Positions 37,899-46,191 of a DNA stretch of 64,000 nt are shown here, in pieces. The stretch lies in the NCBI RefSeq assembly GCF_036242395.1, contig NZ_CP108458.1, positions 6,076,001 through 6,140,000 on the forward strand, written 5' to 3'. Positions within the stretch are counted from its first letter, which is position 1, and each line of letters opens with the position of its first letter. The DNA comes from Kitasatospora sp. NBC_01266. Its GTDB lineage: Bacteria > Actinomycetota > Actinomycetes > Streptomycetales > Streptomycetaceae. Both the position numbers and the translations under genes were made by a program. Below the pieces are notes generated by a model. It did no database searches and was not told the DNA's origin. It saw only the letters and a list, made by a program, of their open reading frames with translations.

Positions 37899-39567
37899 CC
37901 TCGATCTTGCATGACGGCTCGTCAGCTCGACTGACGGGCCGTTTCTGCTTGTCTGGGCTGGAGTTGCTGCCTGTAGAAACGCCGAGGGCCCGACTGCCGC
38001 GTCGGGTGGGCACCGGGTTCCACGACTCCGGAAGTGGTCCACTGCTCGTCGGGATGGGGCGATGTCGCTGGTCAGCCGGGGTCCGGCAGGGCGTGTAGGC
38101 GTGCGAACGCGCCGGTGATCACATCGGTCCAGGGCCAGTGGCGGGCCAGGCGGAGGTAGCTGCGGCGGCCGGTGGTGACGAGCTGGGCGGCGGCGGAGAA
38201 CAGCCGCAGCCGCATGCGCTTGGGCTCCCACCGGCGGGCGGGCCCGGTCAGCGCGAGCATAGGCATCCAGGCGAGCAGGTCGAGCGCGAGCTGGACGATC
38301 TCCAACCAGACCTGGTTCTGGGCGGCGTCGTGCAGGGGCAGGTTGCGCAGGCCGGTGTCGCGGGCGGCGCGGATGCGGTCCTCGGCGCGGGCGCGCTGGC
38401 GGTGCCGCAGCTCCAGGTGCGCGATCGGGGTGCCGGTGGTGCTGGTGGCGAAGCAGGTCAGCCGCATGCCGTCGGCGTCGGTGAACCGCAACTGCGCTCC
38501 GGGGTGCGGCCGTTCCTTGCGGACGACGAGCCGCATCCCCTTCGGCCAGCCCGTGAGGACATCACCGGCGAGTTCGGCCACCCAGGCACCGTCGCGGATC
38601 TCGCCGCCGGGTTCGACGGCCGGGGTCCAGGCCGAGGCCGGGATCCTCAGCACGGCCTGGTGGATGGCGTCGGTGATGGTCATCCCGACCGAGTAGGACA
38701 GCCATCGGCCGCGTGCGGTGAGCCAGTTGAGGAAGTCGTGGGTTCCGCCGGCGGAGTCGGTGCGGATCAAGGTGCGGCGTCCGCGCCGGTACTTCTTCGG
38801 CAGCTGGGCCAGGGCCAGGCGGGCGGCCTCGATGTGGTCGGCGGCGGTGTTGGAGCCCGCGTTCCCCGGCCGCAGCAGCCCGGCGACGGGTTCGCCGGAC
38901 CCGCCTGGGCCGTGGTCGACGAACGCGAACAGCGGGTGGTGCCCGAACGTCTTCTTCCAGGTCTTGGCTGCATGCTCCTTCTCGGAGTGCGCGAGGACCA
39001 GCACTCCGTCGATGTCCACGATCACGTCCCCGTCTGCGTCCGGAGCCGCATCGCCGGCCAACCTCCAGACCCGACAGCGGACGTCGGCTCGTGCCCGCCG
39101 GATGGCCTCAAGGGCGCGGGGCCCGGCCGCGGCGAGGGCGTCCACCAGGCGTGAGACCGTCGGGTCAGAGGCCACCGGCCCGAACACAGCAGGCTCGGCC
39201 CGCAACATCGCGACATCGGCCAGACAGTCCCCGCCCAAGGCGACCGCCAGGGCCATGTCCAGCAGGATCTTGCCCGGATCGTGCACCGCACGCGGCTTGC
39301 GCCAGCGCTGGAGAGCCGCTGACAACGTCGTATCCAGCCCGCTTCTGCGGACCGTTTCCACCAGCAGAACCGAGCCGGCCTGTGAGACGACACCTCGACC
39401 GTTGCCCTCGACACGGACACGCGGGTACGACCCGGTAGTGTTCACCTGAGAAGTGCTTCTTTCCACGCAGCTGACTGGACCCTAGACAAGTCCCATCGTT
39501 GCAGGTCAGGAGCACTTTTCTCTTTTCTGATCATCCATCGGACAGCAGCCTCCGTGAAAGCCCGAGG
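37899..39567 (-). mobile_element. IS1380-family insertion sequence, copy B
   Basis: A 1,669-bp element in the same orientation as copy A, flanked by CTAA at 37895-37898 (shared) and 39568-39571. The terminal repeats are similarly imperfect. Its right third is almost identical to copy A, while its left two thirds show many substitutions. Confidence 0.9.
38072..39466 (-). CDS. IS1380-family transposase (copy B)
   Basis: Intact 464-residue DDE transposase with the same catalytic signatures as copy A. Differences from copy A begin near residue 188 (DHGPGGSGEP against DHGGDGSGEP) and continue to the C-terminus (LHALPDPG against LHILPAPG). Confidence 0.92.
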   Translation of the reverse strand: MERSTSQVNTTGSYPRVRVEGNGRGVVSQAGSVLLVETVRRSGLDTTLSAALQRWRKPRAVHDPGKILLDMALAVALGGDCLADVAMLRAEPAVFGPVASDPTVSRLVDALAAAGPRALEAIRRARADVRCRVWRLAGDAAPDADGDVIVDIDGVLVLAHSEKEHAAKTWKKTFGHHPLFAFVDHGPGGSGEPVAGLLRPGNAGSNTAADHIEAARLALAQLPKKYRRGRRTLIRTDSAGGTHDFLNWLTARGRWLSYSVGMTITDAIHQAVLRIPASAWTPAVEPGGEIRDGAWVAELAGDVLTGWPKGMRLVVRKERPHPGAQLRFTDADGMRLTCFATSTTGTPIAHLELRHRQRARAEDRIRAARDTGLRNLPLHDAAQNQVWLEIVQLALDLLAWMPMLALTGPARRWEPKRMRLRLFSAAAQLVTTGRRSYLRLARHWPWTDVITGAFARLHALPDPG

Positions 39568-39577
39568 CTAACACCGG

Positions 39578-39610
39578 GAGGCCCCACCGGATCGCTTCCG
39601 GTGGGGCCTC
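39578..39610. terminator. Strong hairpin terminator
   Basis: Perfect 13-bp arms (39578-39590 and 39598-39610) with a 7-nt loop, just downstream of the integrase remnant on the minus strand and next to the IS1380 copy B target duplication. Confidence 0.8.
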
Positions 39611-39624
39611 TTGATCGTTTGACG

Positions 39625-39968
<344 letters not shown>

Positions 39969-40898
39969 GTGCGCCGTGAGGCGCTGTGGTTCGAGTGGAG
40001 GTGAGAGACCTTCGCCGCTGACCCTGTCTCAGCAGGGCGGTGGAGCTGGGGGCAGCCTGATCCGGGTGGCGCCGGGGAGGGTGGGAGCAGCCCTGACAAG
40101 CCGGGACGGGCCGGTACTGCCAGACGGTCCGGGTTCGGCGAGCGGGACGGAGAGGAGTATGTGAGGAACCGGCGTGTGACACCCCCTTGATGCGGCACCA
40201 GCTCGAACCTGGTGGATCTGGGCTGGGGGCGGCGCGCACCCGTCGTGATGGGCGGCGGGGAACTCCCGAGGTGGTGGGCATGAGCTGCCAGGGAGGCTGC
40301 GAGGAAGGTCTGTGGCGTACTCGCAGCGATGCCGCAGGGGGCATAGTCGGGCTCCTACTTCGTTGAGCGAACCACAGTGAACACGGGAACTGTCCTGGGT
40401 CTTGCCCTGAGCGTCGCGTCCAGCGGCGAGGGTGGGGCTGGGCGCGTCGACCGCCGATCGGTCCGGGACGGGGCGGAGCCGCCGTAGTACTCCGAGGTCG
40501 GGAAAGCCGGCCGCATGGGGAAGGGCGGCAGCGGTTTCGAGAAGGGAAGGACGCTGCAATGCCGGAAGGCGCGTCGCCGAATGGCGGTGCTCCTCGTTCT
40601 GGTCCGGCCGGGCCGGGGGCGAGGGTATCGGAGATGCAGGCCAAGCTTCACCGTTGGGCGGTGGCCGATCCCGGCCGTCGGTTCGATGACTTGTTCAACT
40701 TCGTGTGTGACCCGGCGACGCTGATCGTGGCGTTCGACTGGGTCGCGGGGAACCAGGGCGCGTGCACGCCGGGTATCGACGGCCTTACGGTCGCCGACGT
40801 CGCGGAGCAGGTGGGCGTGCCCGGGTTCCTGGATGACCTGCGGGCCGCTCTCAAGGACGGCTCGTTCCGACCGCTGCCGGTGCGGGAACGCAAGATTA
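39969..40898 (+). mobile_element. Truncated group II intron
   Basis: It begins with GTGCGCC, a group II 5' end, immediately before the integrase HDLRH codons (antisense to that gene). It then shows about 590 bp of GC-rich structured sequence, with the stretch before the protein start (about 40485-40555, TCCGAGGTCGGGAAAGCCGG and on) typical of the intron's domain IV entry. The encoded reverse transcriptase is cut off after its first domain and no domains V-VI or 3' end are visible, so the intron cannot splice. The right limit near 40898 is where intron-protein similarity stops. Confidence 0.7.
40559..40898 (+). pseudogene. Group II intron reverse transcriptase/maturase, N-terminal fragment
   Basis: About 113 residues are recognisable. 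They include LHRWAVADPGRRFDDLFNFV, the segment near AFDWVAGNQGACTPGIDG and FRPLPVRERKI, i.e. the RT-0/RT-1 region of a bacterial group II intron protein. The expected continuation (a PKP-type motif, then the YADD catalytic region and maturase domain) is missing. After ERKI the frame continues into unrelated sequence and stops at 40939. Confidence 0.8.
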
Positions 40899-40922
40899 TC
40901 TGCCAATCAATGGGAGATGGAA

Positions 40923-41060
40923 ATGACCTCGCCTTGTGAAGAAAATCGGAACGCCGCTGCTATCTGGCTCTCGGAAATCGACTGGTACGCGGACAAGGAC
41001 GGCACGGTCGACGGCCACCTTCTCCGGCGCCCGCAGGACGTCAGCAAGGCGTTGGCCTGA
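40923..41060 (+). CDS. Small hypothetical protein
   Basis: A 45-residue open frame starting at ATG with GGGAGATGG just before it; the peptide begins MTSPCEENRNAAAIWLSEID. No homology is recognised. It begins right at the truncation point of the group II intron, so it may be a decayed 3' end of some other gene rather than a real product. Confidence 0.35.
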   Translation: MTSPCEENRNAAAIWLSEIDWYADKDGTVDGHLLRRPQDVSKALA

Positions 41061-41195
41061 CAGGTCACCCCCGTCGGCCAGGTCCGACCTTGGTCAGGCC
41101 GACTGTGCCACGACGAGGCAGGCGAACTCCGTGCGAACGGCCATACGATGACGGTGAGCGGGCGGTGACGGCGCTCGGCGGGGATGGGGGCTGCG

Positions 41196-41864
41196 ATGGG
41201 TGAAATACCGGGTGCACGCGCGGAGTTGGATCGGCTGGGGCGAGGTCTGCGTGCGCGGATGGTGGAGCTGATCACTGACCTGACGCCTGGCGGCGACCTT
41301 CGCCTGCTGTTCCTCGACGAGCCGGGGGTTGCCGACTGGCACGAGCCGCTCCGCTACCGCTACTCGGCGCTGTTCCGCGGGGACCGGCCAGCAAGCGTCC
41401 GCGCCTCGGACCTCGCGTCCCGGGCGGCCCGCCTGCTCGGCTTGGCGGGTTGGGAAGTCGCGGTGGGGGAGGAGCGGGACGGCGGGAAGCGGTGGAGTGT
41501 GCTCACCGGGCGCCATGACGGCAGTAGCGTCGAGATCCGGGTGGGTCACCACACGTCCGCGGTGATGTTCAGCGGGCGGACGGCGGCGATGCCGCTGCAC
41601 ACGCTGGAGGCGTTTCAGTGGCCGGAGCCGGTGTGCACGGCCGAGAGTGTCACGCCCGGGTACGTGCTCTGCTACGAGTGCGATGGGCTGGGCGCGTGTC
41701 CCGGGTGTGGTGGGCGAGGCTGGGTGCCCGAGCCGACGCACGGACGGACCAAATGCCGCGAATGCCACGGGGCGCGCTTCTGCCTGATCTGCCGGGGCGG
41801 GGGTGAGCTCGCCATCTCCCAGTTGAGCGAGTACCAGCGGGGCAATTACCCCGAATTGGGCTAG
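41196..41864 (+). CDS. Protein with DnaJ-like zinc-binding C-terminus
   Basis: A protein of 222 residues. The N-terminal 140 are unrecognised. The C-terminal part has CYECDGLGACPGCGGRGW followed by CRECHGARFCLICRGGG, i.e. four CxxC pairs in the CxxCxGxG spacing of DnaJ zinc fingers, likely two zinc sites. The ATG at 41196 is preferred to that at 41184 because GGGGG lies at proper distance. The function is unknown; the domain usually mediates protein or peptide contacts. It is isolated between the mobile-element relics and the sigma factor locus. Confidence 0.75.
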   Translation: MGEIPGARAELDRLGRGLRARMVELITDLTPGGDLRLLFLDEPGVADWHEPLRYRYSALFRGDRPASVRASDLASRAARLLGLAGWEVAVGEERDGGKRWSVLTGRHDGSSVEIRVGHHTSAVMFSGRTAAMPLHTLEAFQWPEPVCTAESVTPGYVLCYECDGLGACPGCGGRGWVPEPTHGRTKCRECHGARFCLICRGGGELAISQLSEYQRGNYPELG

Positions 41865-41954
41865 GGCACGTACTGGTGGGGATCCATCCCGAGTGGTTGG
41901 GTGGTCCGGGCGCCCGGACGACCCAACCGTGTCAGCCTGACCAGCGGCCGGTCA

Positions 41955-42524
41955 TTACTTCACGTTGCCGGTCGGGGTGGGGGTGGGGAAGGCGCCGGCC
42001 GGGCCAGGGGTCGGGATGCCGCCGGTCGGAGTAGAGGTAGGGATGCCGCCGACCGGGCCAGAGGTCGGGGAGGCGCTGGCCGGGCCGGGGGTCGGGAAGG
42101 CGCCGGTGGGAGTAGAAGTCGGGTAGACACCGGCAGGGCCAGAGGTCGGGTAGCCGCTCGCCGGGCCGGGGCTCGGGGAGGCGCTGGCCGGGGCCGGGGC
42201 CGGGGTGCCGCCGGTCGGGGTGGGCGTGGGAGTGGGCGCGGGAGCCGGGAAGGCGCTGGCCGGGGCCGGGGCGGGGGTCGGGCTACCGCCGGTCGGAGCC
42301 GAGGCCGGGGCGGGCGTGGGGGCGGGGGAGCCCGTGGCCATGGCGATGCTGGTGCCTCCGAGGATCGCCATCAGGGTGAGGGCGGCGCCTCCCACGACGC
42401 GGCGCCGCGTCCTGCGTGCCCGGCCGGCGGCGATCACGTCGTCGGGGTCCGTCGATCCAAACTGGACCTGGTCCATGTGTTCCTCCAGTGCAGATTTCAA
42501 CCAGTGTTCGTCGTGCTCGTACAT
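41955..42524 (-). CDS. Pro/Thr/Ser/Ala-repeat single-pass membrane protein, sigma factor partner
   Basis: A protein of 189 residues: a cytoplasmic N-terminus of about 45 residues (HWLKSALEEHMDQVQFG, then Arg-rich), one transmembrane helix (about 44-64) and an extracellular tail of about 120 residues made of degenerate repeats such as PTSGPAG, PTSTPTG and PTPGPAS. It starts 6 bp after the SigE-family sigma gene on the same strand, so they are cotranscribed. By position it could act as an anti-sigma factor, but no ZAS/HxxxCxxC motif is visible. Confidence 0.75.
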   Translation of the reverse strand: MYEHDEHWLKSALEEHMDQVQFGSTDPDDVIAAGRARRTRRRVVGGAALTLMAILGGTSIAMATGSPAPTPAPASAPTGGSPTPAPAPASAFPAPAPTPTPTPTGGTPAPAPASASPSPGPASGYPTSGPAGVYPTSTPTGAFPTPGPASASPTSGPVGGIPTSTPTGGIPTPGPAGAFPTPTPTGNVK

Positions 42525-42530
42525 GACGGT

Positions 42531-43049
42531 TCAGACTCCCCTCATGTCGAATTCGCGCAGCATGAGCTGACCCCGGAGCTTCGCCAGCGCCTTCGAACTC
42601 TGGCTGCGCACGGTACCCACCGAGCACCCCATCGTTGCCGCCACCTCCGCTTCGGGTAGATCGACCCAGTACCTCAGCACCACGGCGGTGCGTTGGCGTC
42701 TGGGGAGTGCCATCAGGGCCCGCATGACGTCGACACGCGTCGTGTCGGCGCCGGCGGGCGGGGTCACGTAGGCCCCTTGCGTCTCGACCGCCATGTCGGT
42801 GAGGAGTTCGCGCACGCGTCGCTTGCGCAGCCGCGAGATGTTGGCGTTGACCAGGATCCTGCGCACGTACGCGTCCGCGTTCTCGCTGCTGCTGACCCGC
42901 CGCCAGGACACGTACGCCTTGGCCAGAGCTGTCTGGACCAGGTCCTGTGCCAGGTGCGGGTCACCGACCAGCAGGTAGGCCTCCCGCTCGAGGATCCCGC
43001 GCCGGCTGACGACGTAGTCGCGGAAGTCACGCTCGCTTGCTTCGTCCAA
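42531..43049 (-). CDS. SigE-family RNA polymerase sigma-70 factor
   Basis: An ECF-type sigma factor of 172 residues. Region 2 is RDYVVSRRGILEREAYLLVG and the segment near HLAQDLVQTALAKAYVSW. Region 4 is LPRRQRTAVVLRYWVDLPEAE, then MGCSVGTVRSQSSKALAKLR. This is the SigE-family (TIGR02983-like) group abundant in Streptomyces. It should direct transcription of a small regulon in response to an external signal relayed by its downstream membrane partner. The upstream gene (WYL regulator) is on the same strand, 21 bp away. Confidence 0.9.
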   Translation of the reverse strand: MDEASERDFRDYVVSRRGILEREAYLLVGDPHLAQDLVQTALAKAYVSWRRVSSSENADAYVRRILVNANISRLRKRRVRELLTDMAVETQGAYVTPPAGADTTRVDVMRALMALPRRQRTAVVLRYWVDLPEAEVAATMGCSVGTVRSQSSKALAKLRGQLMLREFDMRGV

Positions 43050-43070
43050 GTCTCACTTCCTCTCCAATAC

Positions 43071-44120
43071 CTAAGACGCCGGTCGGTACCCGCTGCTATG
43101 CCCGAGGTCGGAAAAATGTCGAAGATCCACCCGATCCGGTGCGGCCGGGGCGTAACGGGCCGCCAGCGCGTGGGCTGTCTCGGTGAGGCGGGCCCGCAGT
43201 TGCGGTGGGGCGAGGACCTCGACGTCCGTGCCGAGGCCGAGGAACATCGCGTGGGCGTGGTCGAGTGACTCGATGGGGAGCACCGCGCGGGTCCAGCCGT
43301 CCGGTTCGGGGGTTCCGGTGGCGGCCAGGGCTCGGGCGAGGGGGCCGGTGAGGCGGGGGGCGGCGTGCGGGGAGAGGCGGACCAGCGCCTCGCCCGTGTA
43401 GAGGCGGGCGTGGAAGTCGGCCTGTTGGCGCTGCCAGTGGGCGGCCAGGTCGAAGTCCTTCGGGGGGACGAAATCATCGTCGCGGAGGGTGAGTTCGAGG
43501 ATCTGGTCGACCCGGTAGGTGCGGAGCGAGGTGGACGGGCCCGGGTGGTGTGCGGCGATCAGGTACCAGCGGCCGGCCTTGAGGACGAGGCCGTACGGCT
43601 CCAGGCGCCGGTCCACGTCGGTGGGTTCCTTCCAGCGCCGGTACCGGACGTCGAGCACCCGGCTGCGCCACACCGCCTCCGCGACCTGCGACAGGTGTGG
43701 AACGTCGTCGTCCTCCGCGTACCAGCCGGGGGCGTCGAGGTGGAACCGGGACCGCATCCGGTCCGCCTGGGCGCGCAGTTCGGGCGGGAGCGCCGCGCGC
43801 AGTTTGAGCTGGGCGCCCGCGAGGGCCGCGCCGAGGCCGAGTTCGGCGGCGGGGCCCGGGATGCCGGAGAGGAAGAGCGCCTGGGCCTCGCCGGCGCTCA
43901 GGCCGGTCAGTCGGGTGCGGTAGCCGTCGAACAGCTGGTAGCCGCCGCAGTGCCCGGCGTCCGCGTAGAGCGGTACGCCCGCCGCGTGCAGTGACTCGAT
44001 GTCGCGGTAGACGGTCCGGACCGACACCTCAAGCTCCTCGGCGAGTTGAGCGGCGGTCATCCGGCCCCTGGTCTGGAGCATCAGCAGGATCGACAGCAAG
44101 CGGCTCGACTTCACTGACAC
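43071..44120 (-). CDS. YafY-type WYL domain transcriptional regulator
   Basis: A regulator of 349 residues. Residues 1-60 are an HTH_11 domain (LQTRGRMTAAQLAEELEVSV, then RTVYRDIESLHAAGVPL). The WYL domain lies at about 140-215 (LDVRYRRWKEP, GRWYLIAAHHPG, RTYRVDQI), followed by a WCX C-terminal domain. It starts at GTG 44120 (GTG 44114 possible). It is divergent from a conserved hypothetical gene only 3 bp away, and a dyad overlaps both starts, implying autoregulation. Confidence 0.9.
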   Translation of the reverse strand: MSVKSSRLLSILLMLQTRGRMTAAQLAEELEVSVRTVYRDIESLHAAGVPLYADAGHCGGYQLFDGYRTRLTGLSAGEAQALFLSGIPGPAAELGLGAALAGAQLKLRAALPPELRAQADRMRSRFHLDAPGWYAEDDDVPHLSQVAEAVWRSRVLDVRYRRWKEPTDVDRRLEPYGLVLKAGRWYLIAAHHPGPSTSLRTYRVDQILELTLRDDDFVPPKDFDLAAHWQRQQADFHARLYTGEALVRLSPHAAPRLTGPLARALAATGTPEPDGWTRAVLPIESLDHAHAMFLGLGTDVEVLAPPQLRARLTETAHALAARYAPAAPDRVDLRHFSDLGHSSGYRPAS

Positions 44121-44132
44121 AAGATGTCAGTG
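44112..44132. promoter_or_regulatory. Operator dyad overlapping two divergent start codons
   Basis: CACTGACA-N5-TGTCAGTG, perfect 8-bp arms. It covers the start codon of the WYL gene and lies at the 5' edge of the divergent gene, leaving almost no room for conventional promoters on either side. Leaderless transcripts or slightly internal true starts are implied. Confidence 0.65.
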
Positions 44133-44153
44133 GAGCCGCCCTACGGTCCAACC

Positions 44154-44648
44154 ATGGCTTTCACGGAGAAACTGCTGCGGGTGCTGTCGCCGATCGAGGT
44201 GGGCGGTCGCTGGATCAAGCGCTACCACGTCGCCGGGGACCCGGTCGGCATCGACCCGGTCGGCATCGAACCGGCAGTCGAGCAGGCGGCGTACGCGATC
44301 CTGCCCGAGCTGCTGCCCGAGCCGGACGGCACGCCGGCGGCCTCCTTCGTCGTCCTCCACAGGGGAGGGGACGACGGCGCCTATCTGAACGCCTACAGCT
44401 GGGTGTGGGACAACGTCCTGCACTTCGGCGGGGCGGCGGCGGGCCAGCCGGTGCTGGGGTGCCCGGACAACGACCCGACGCACTTCGTCCGGCTGGACCG
44501 CTCAATGATCGGCTGCGTCTGGGAGTTGCCGCCGATCCTGCACGAACGCGACGCCTGGGTACGCCACATGCTCGCGCCGGACCACGCCGATCTCGACGCG
44601 TACCTCGCCGACTCCCTCGCCGAGGGCAGCACGGGCGACCGCACGTGA
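44154..44648 (+). CDS. Conserved hypothetical protein next to WYL regulator
   Basis: About 164 residues from the ATG at 44154 (the ATG at 44124 is possible). It reads MAFTEKLLRVLSPIEVGGRWIKRYHV near the start and SFVVLHRGGDDGAYLNAYSW in the middle. The protein is soluble; I recognise no catalytic family. It is probably the regulatory target of the divergent WYL protein. Its stop overlaps the GTG of the following pseudogene (GTGA), so the two were once translationally coupled. Confidence 0.7.
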   Translation: MAFTEKLLRVLSPIEVGGRWIKRYHVAGDPVGIDPVGIEPAVEQAAYAILPELLPEPDGTPAASFVVLHRGGDDGAYLNAYSWVWDNVLHFGGAAAGQPVLGCPDNDPTHFVRLDRSMIGCVWELPPILHERDAWVRHMLAPDHADLDAYLADSLAEGSTGDRT

Positions 44649-44830
44649 ACGACTTCGACTTCTTCGTCGGCACCTGGGACGTCGCCAATCGACGCCTGAC
44701 GGACTACCTCGACGAGACGAGACGAGCGGGTGGGAGGAGCTCCCGGGTGTCAGCCACGCCTCCCGGCACTTCGAAGGCGGGGCGAGCTCTGCGGGAACGA
44801 CACCTACGACGGCAGGGACATCAAGGCGCG
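44645..44830 (+). pseudogene. Frameshifted and truncated gene starting NDFDFFVGTWDVANRRL
   Basis: It starts at GTG 44645, overlapping the previous stop. After VANRRLTDYLDET the frame fails, but SGWEELPGVSHASRHFEGGAS continues in a neighbouring frame around 44730-44800, consistent with a small indel in the repetitive GACGAGACGAGACGA stretch near 44710. Similarity then ends abruptly, so the 3' part is lost. The opening pattern matches small proteins with an FDFxxGxW motif (DUF1579-like). Remaining sequence runs into the MerR leader. Confidence 0.65.
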
Positions 44831-44861
44831 CCTTGAGCTTCCAGTGACTGGAGACAGCAGA

Positions 44862-45812
44862 GTGGGGGACATGGACGTTACGACCCTCTACTCGATCGGG
44901 GAGCTTTCCCGGCGGACCGGCTTGTCCGTGAGGACCATCCGGTTCTACTCCGATTCGGGGGTGGTAGCGCCGACCACCCGAAGTCCCGCCGGTTATCGGC
45001 TCTACGACCTCGACGCACTGCTCCGTTTGGAACTCCTCCGCACACTGCGCGAGCTGGGCATGGACCTGGCCACGATCCAACGGGTACTGGACCGCGAGCT
45101 CTCGGTGACGGAAGTCGCCGCGGCGCAGGCCGACGCCCTGGACGTCCAGATCCGGGTGCTGCAACTGCGCCGGAGCGTTCTGCGAGTCGTGGCCAGCCGC
45201 GGGTCCAGTCCCGAGGAGACCAAACTCATGCACAGGCTGACGCAGTTGACCGGCGAGGAACGCCGACGTCTGATCGACGACTTCCTGGACGGCACCTTCG
45301 GCACGGTGGATGCCGACCCGGCCGCAGTGGCCATGGTTCGCGCTGCCACTCCCGACCTCCCCGATGATCCGTCCAGCGAGCAGGTCGCCGCGTGGGTGGA
45401 ACTCGCCGAGCTGGTCGGCGACGAGGACTTCCGGGCCCGGATGCGCCGAACAGCCACGCGCCAGGCCGCCGGGCGCACACTCGACATCGAGAGCGAGGCC
45501 GGCGAGGAACTGATGGAATTCACCCGTCAGAAGGTCGCCGAGGCCAGGGAGTCGGGCATCGACCCGCTCAACGACAGGGCCGCACCCGTCATCGACGACC
45601 TCGTGCACCGCTTCGCCGAGGTATTCGCGCGCACCCCGGACGCGGAATTCCGGGACTGGCTGGCCCAGCAGTTCGAAGAGGCGCACGATCCCCGGGTGGA
45701 CCGGTACTGGCGGCTGGTGTGGATCATCAATGGCTGGCAGGTCCTACCGAACCTGCTCCCGGTGTACCCCTGGCTCGTCCAGGCCCTGCGAAACGACCGC
45801 GACACTCCCTAG
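44862..45812 (+). CDS. MerR family transcriptional regulator
   Basis: About 316 residues. The N-terminal MerR helix-turn-helix/wing (YSIGELSRRTGLSVRTIRFY, then SPAGYRLYDLDALLRLELL) is followed by the dimer helix. The C-terminal domain of some 200 helical residues is unrecognised but Asp/Glu- and Arg-rich, suggesting binding of an organic inducer. The GTG at 44862 has GGAG 8 nt upstream; the ATG at 44871 is the alternative. It has no clear partner gene. Confidence 0.88.
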   Translation: MGDMDVTTLYSIGELSRRTGLSVRTIRFYSDSGVVAPTTRSPAGYRLYDLDALLRLELLRTLRELGMDLATIQRVLDRELSVTEVAAAQADALDVQIRVLQLRRSVLRVVASRGSSPEETKLMHRLTQLTGEERRRLIDDFLDGTFGTVDADPAAVAMVRAATPDLPDDPSSEQVAAWVELAELVGDEDFRARMRRTATRQAAGRTLDIESEAGEELMEFTRQKVAEARESGIDPLNDRAAPVIDDLVHRFAEVFARTPDAEFRDWLAQQFEEAHDPRVDRYWRLVWIINGWQVLPNLLPVYPWLVQALRNDRDTP

Positions 45813-46191
45813 TCACCACCCCTTGGACTCATTCATCCAGGGGATGTCAGGTCGTGGACGTTCCATCAATAACGGCCGTTACAGTAATCGACCCGTAAAG
45901 ATCCGCCGCTCCCGCGTACGGAGAACGTCAGGATCGCGGACGACGGAGGCCGACCGACCGGCCCGGCCAATAGCCTCGCGACGATCACTGAGCCGTCGTC
46001 AGACACCGTTCGCCGACTTGCCCGGTCGGCCCACGGGTCGCGGCGCTGTCGACGGACGGCGTCCCGTGGGCCGCATCGTCCGGGACCGCGTCCCGACCGG
46101 GCATCACATGGCCCGCTCCGATGTGAGCAGTCGTGGATCCGACGACGACGTTCTGTGTACCGGACAGTCGGCATGAGTAAGGAATCATCAG
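45813..46191. other. Intergenic region without gene; two palindromes
   Basis: No supportable coding sequence in 379 bp. It contains the 12-bp palindrome TAACGGCCGTTA at 45870-45881 (operator-like) and a 10-bp inverted repeat GGCCCACGGG (46028-46037) with CCCGTGGGCC (46063-46072). Promoter elements for the following lectin gene are presumably here but not distinct. Confidence 0.5.
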
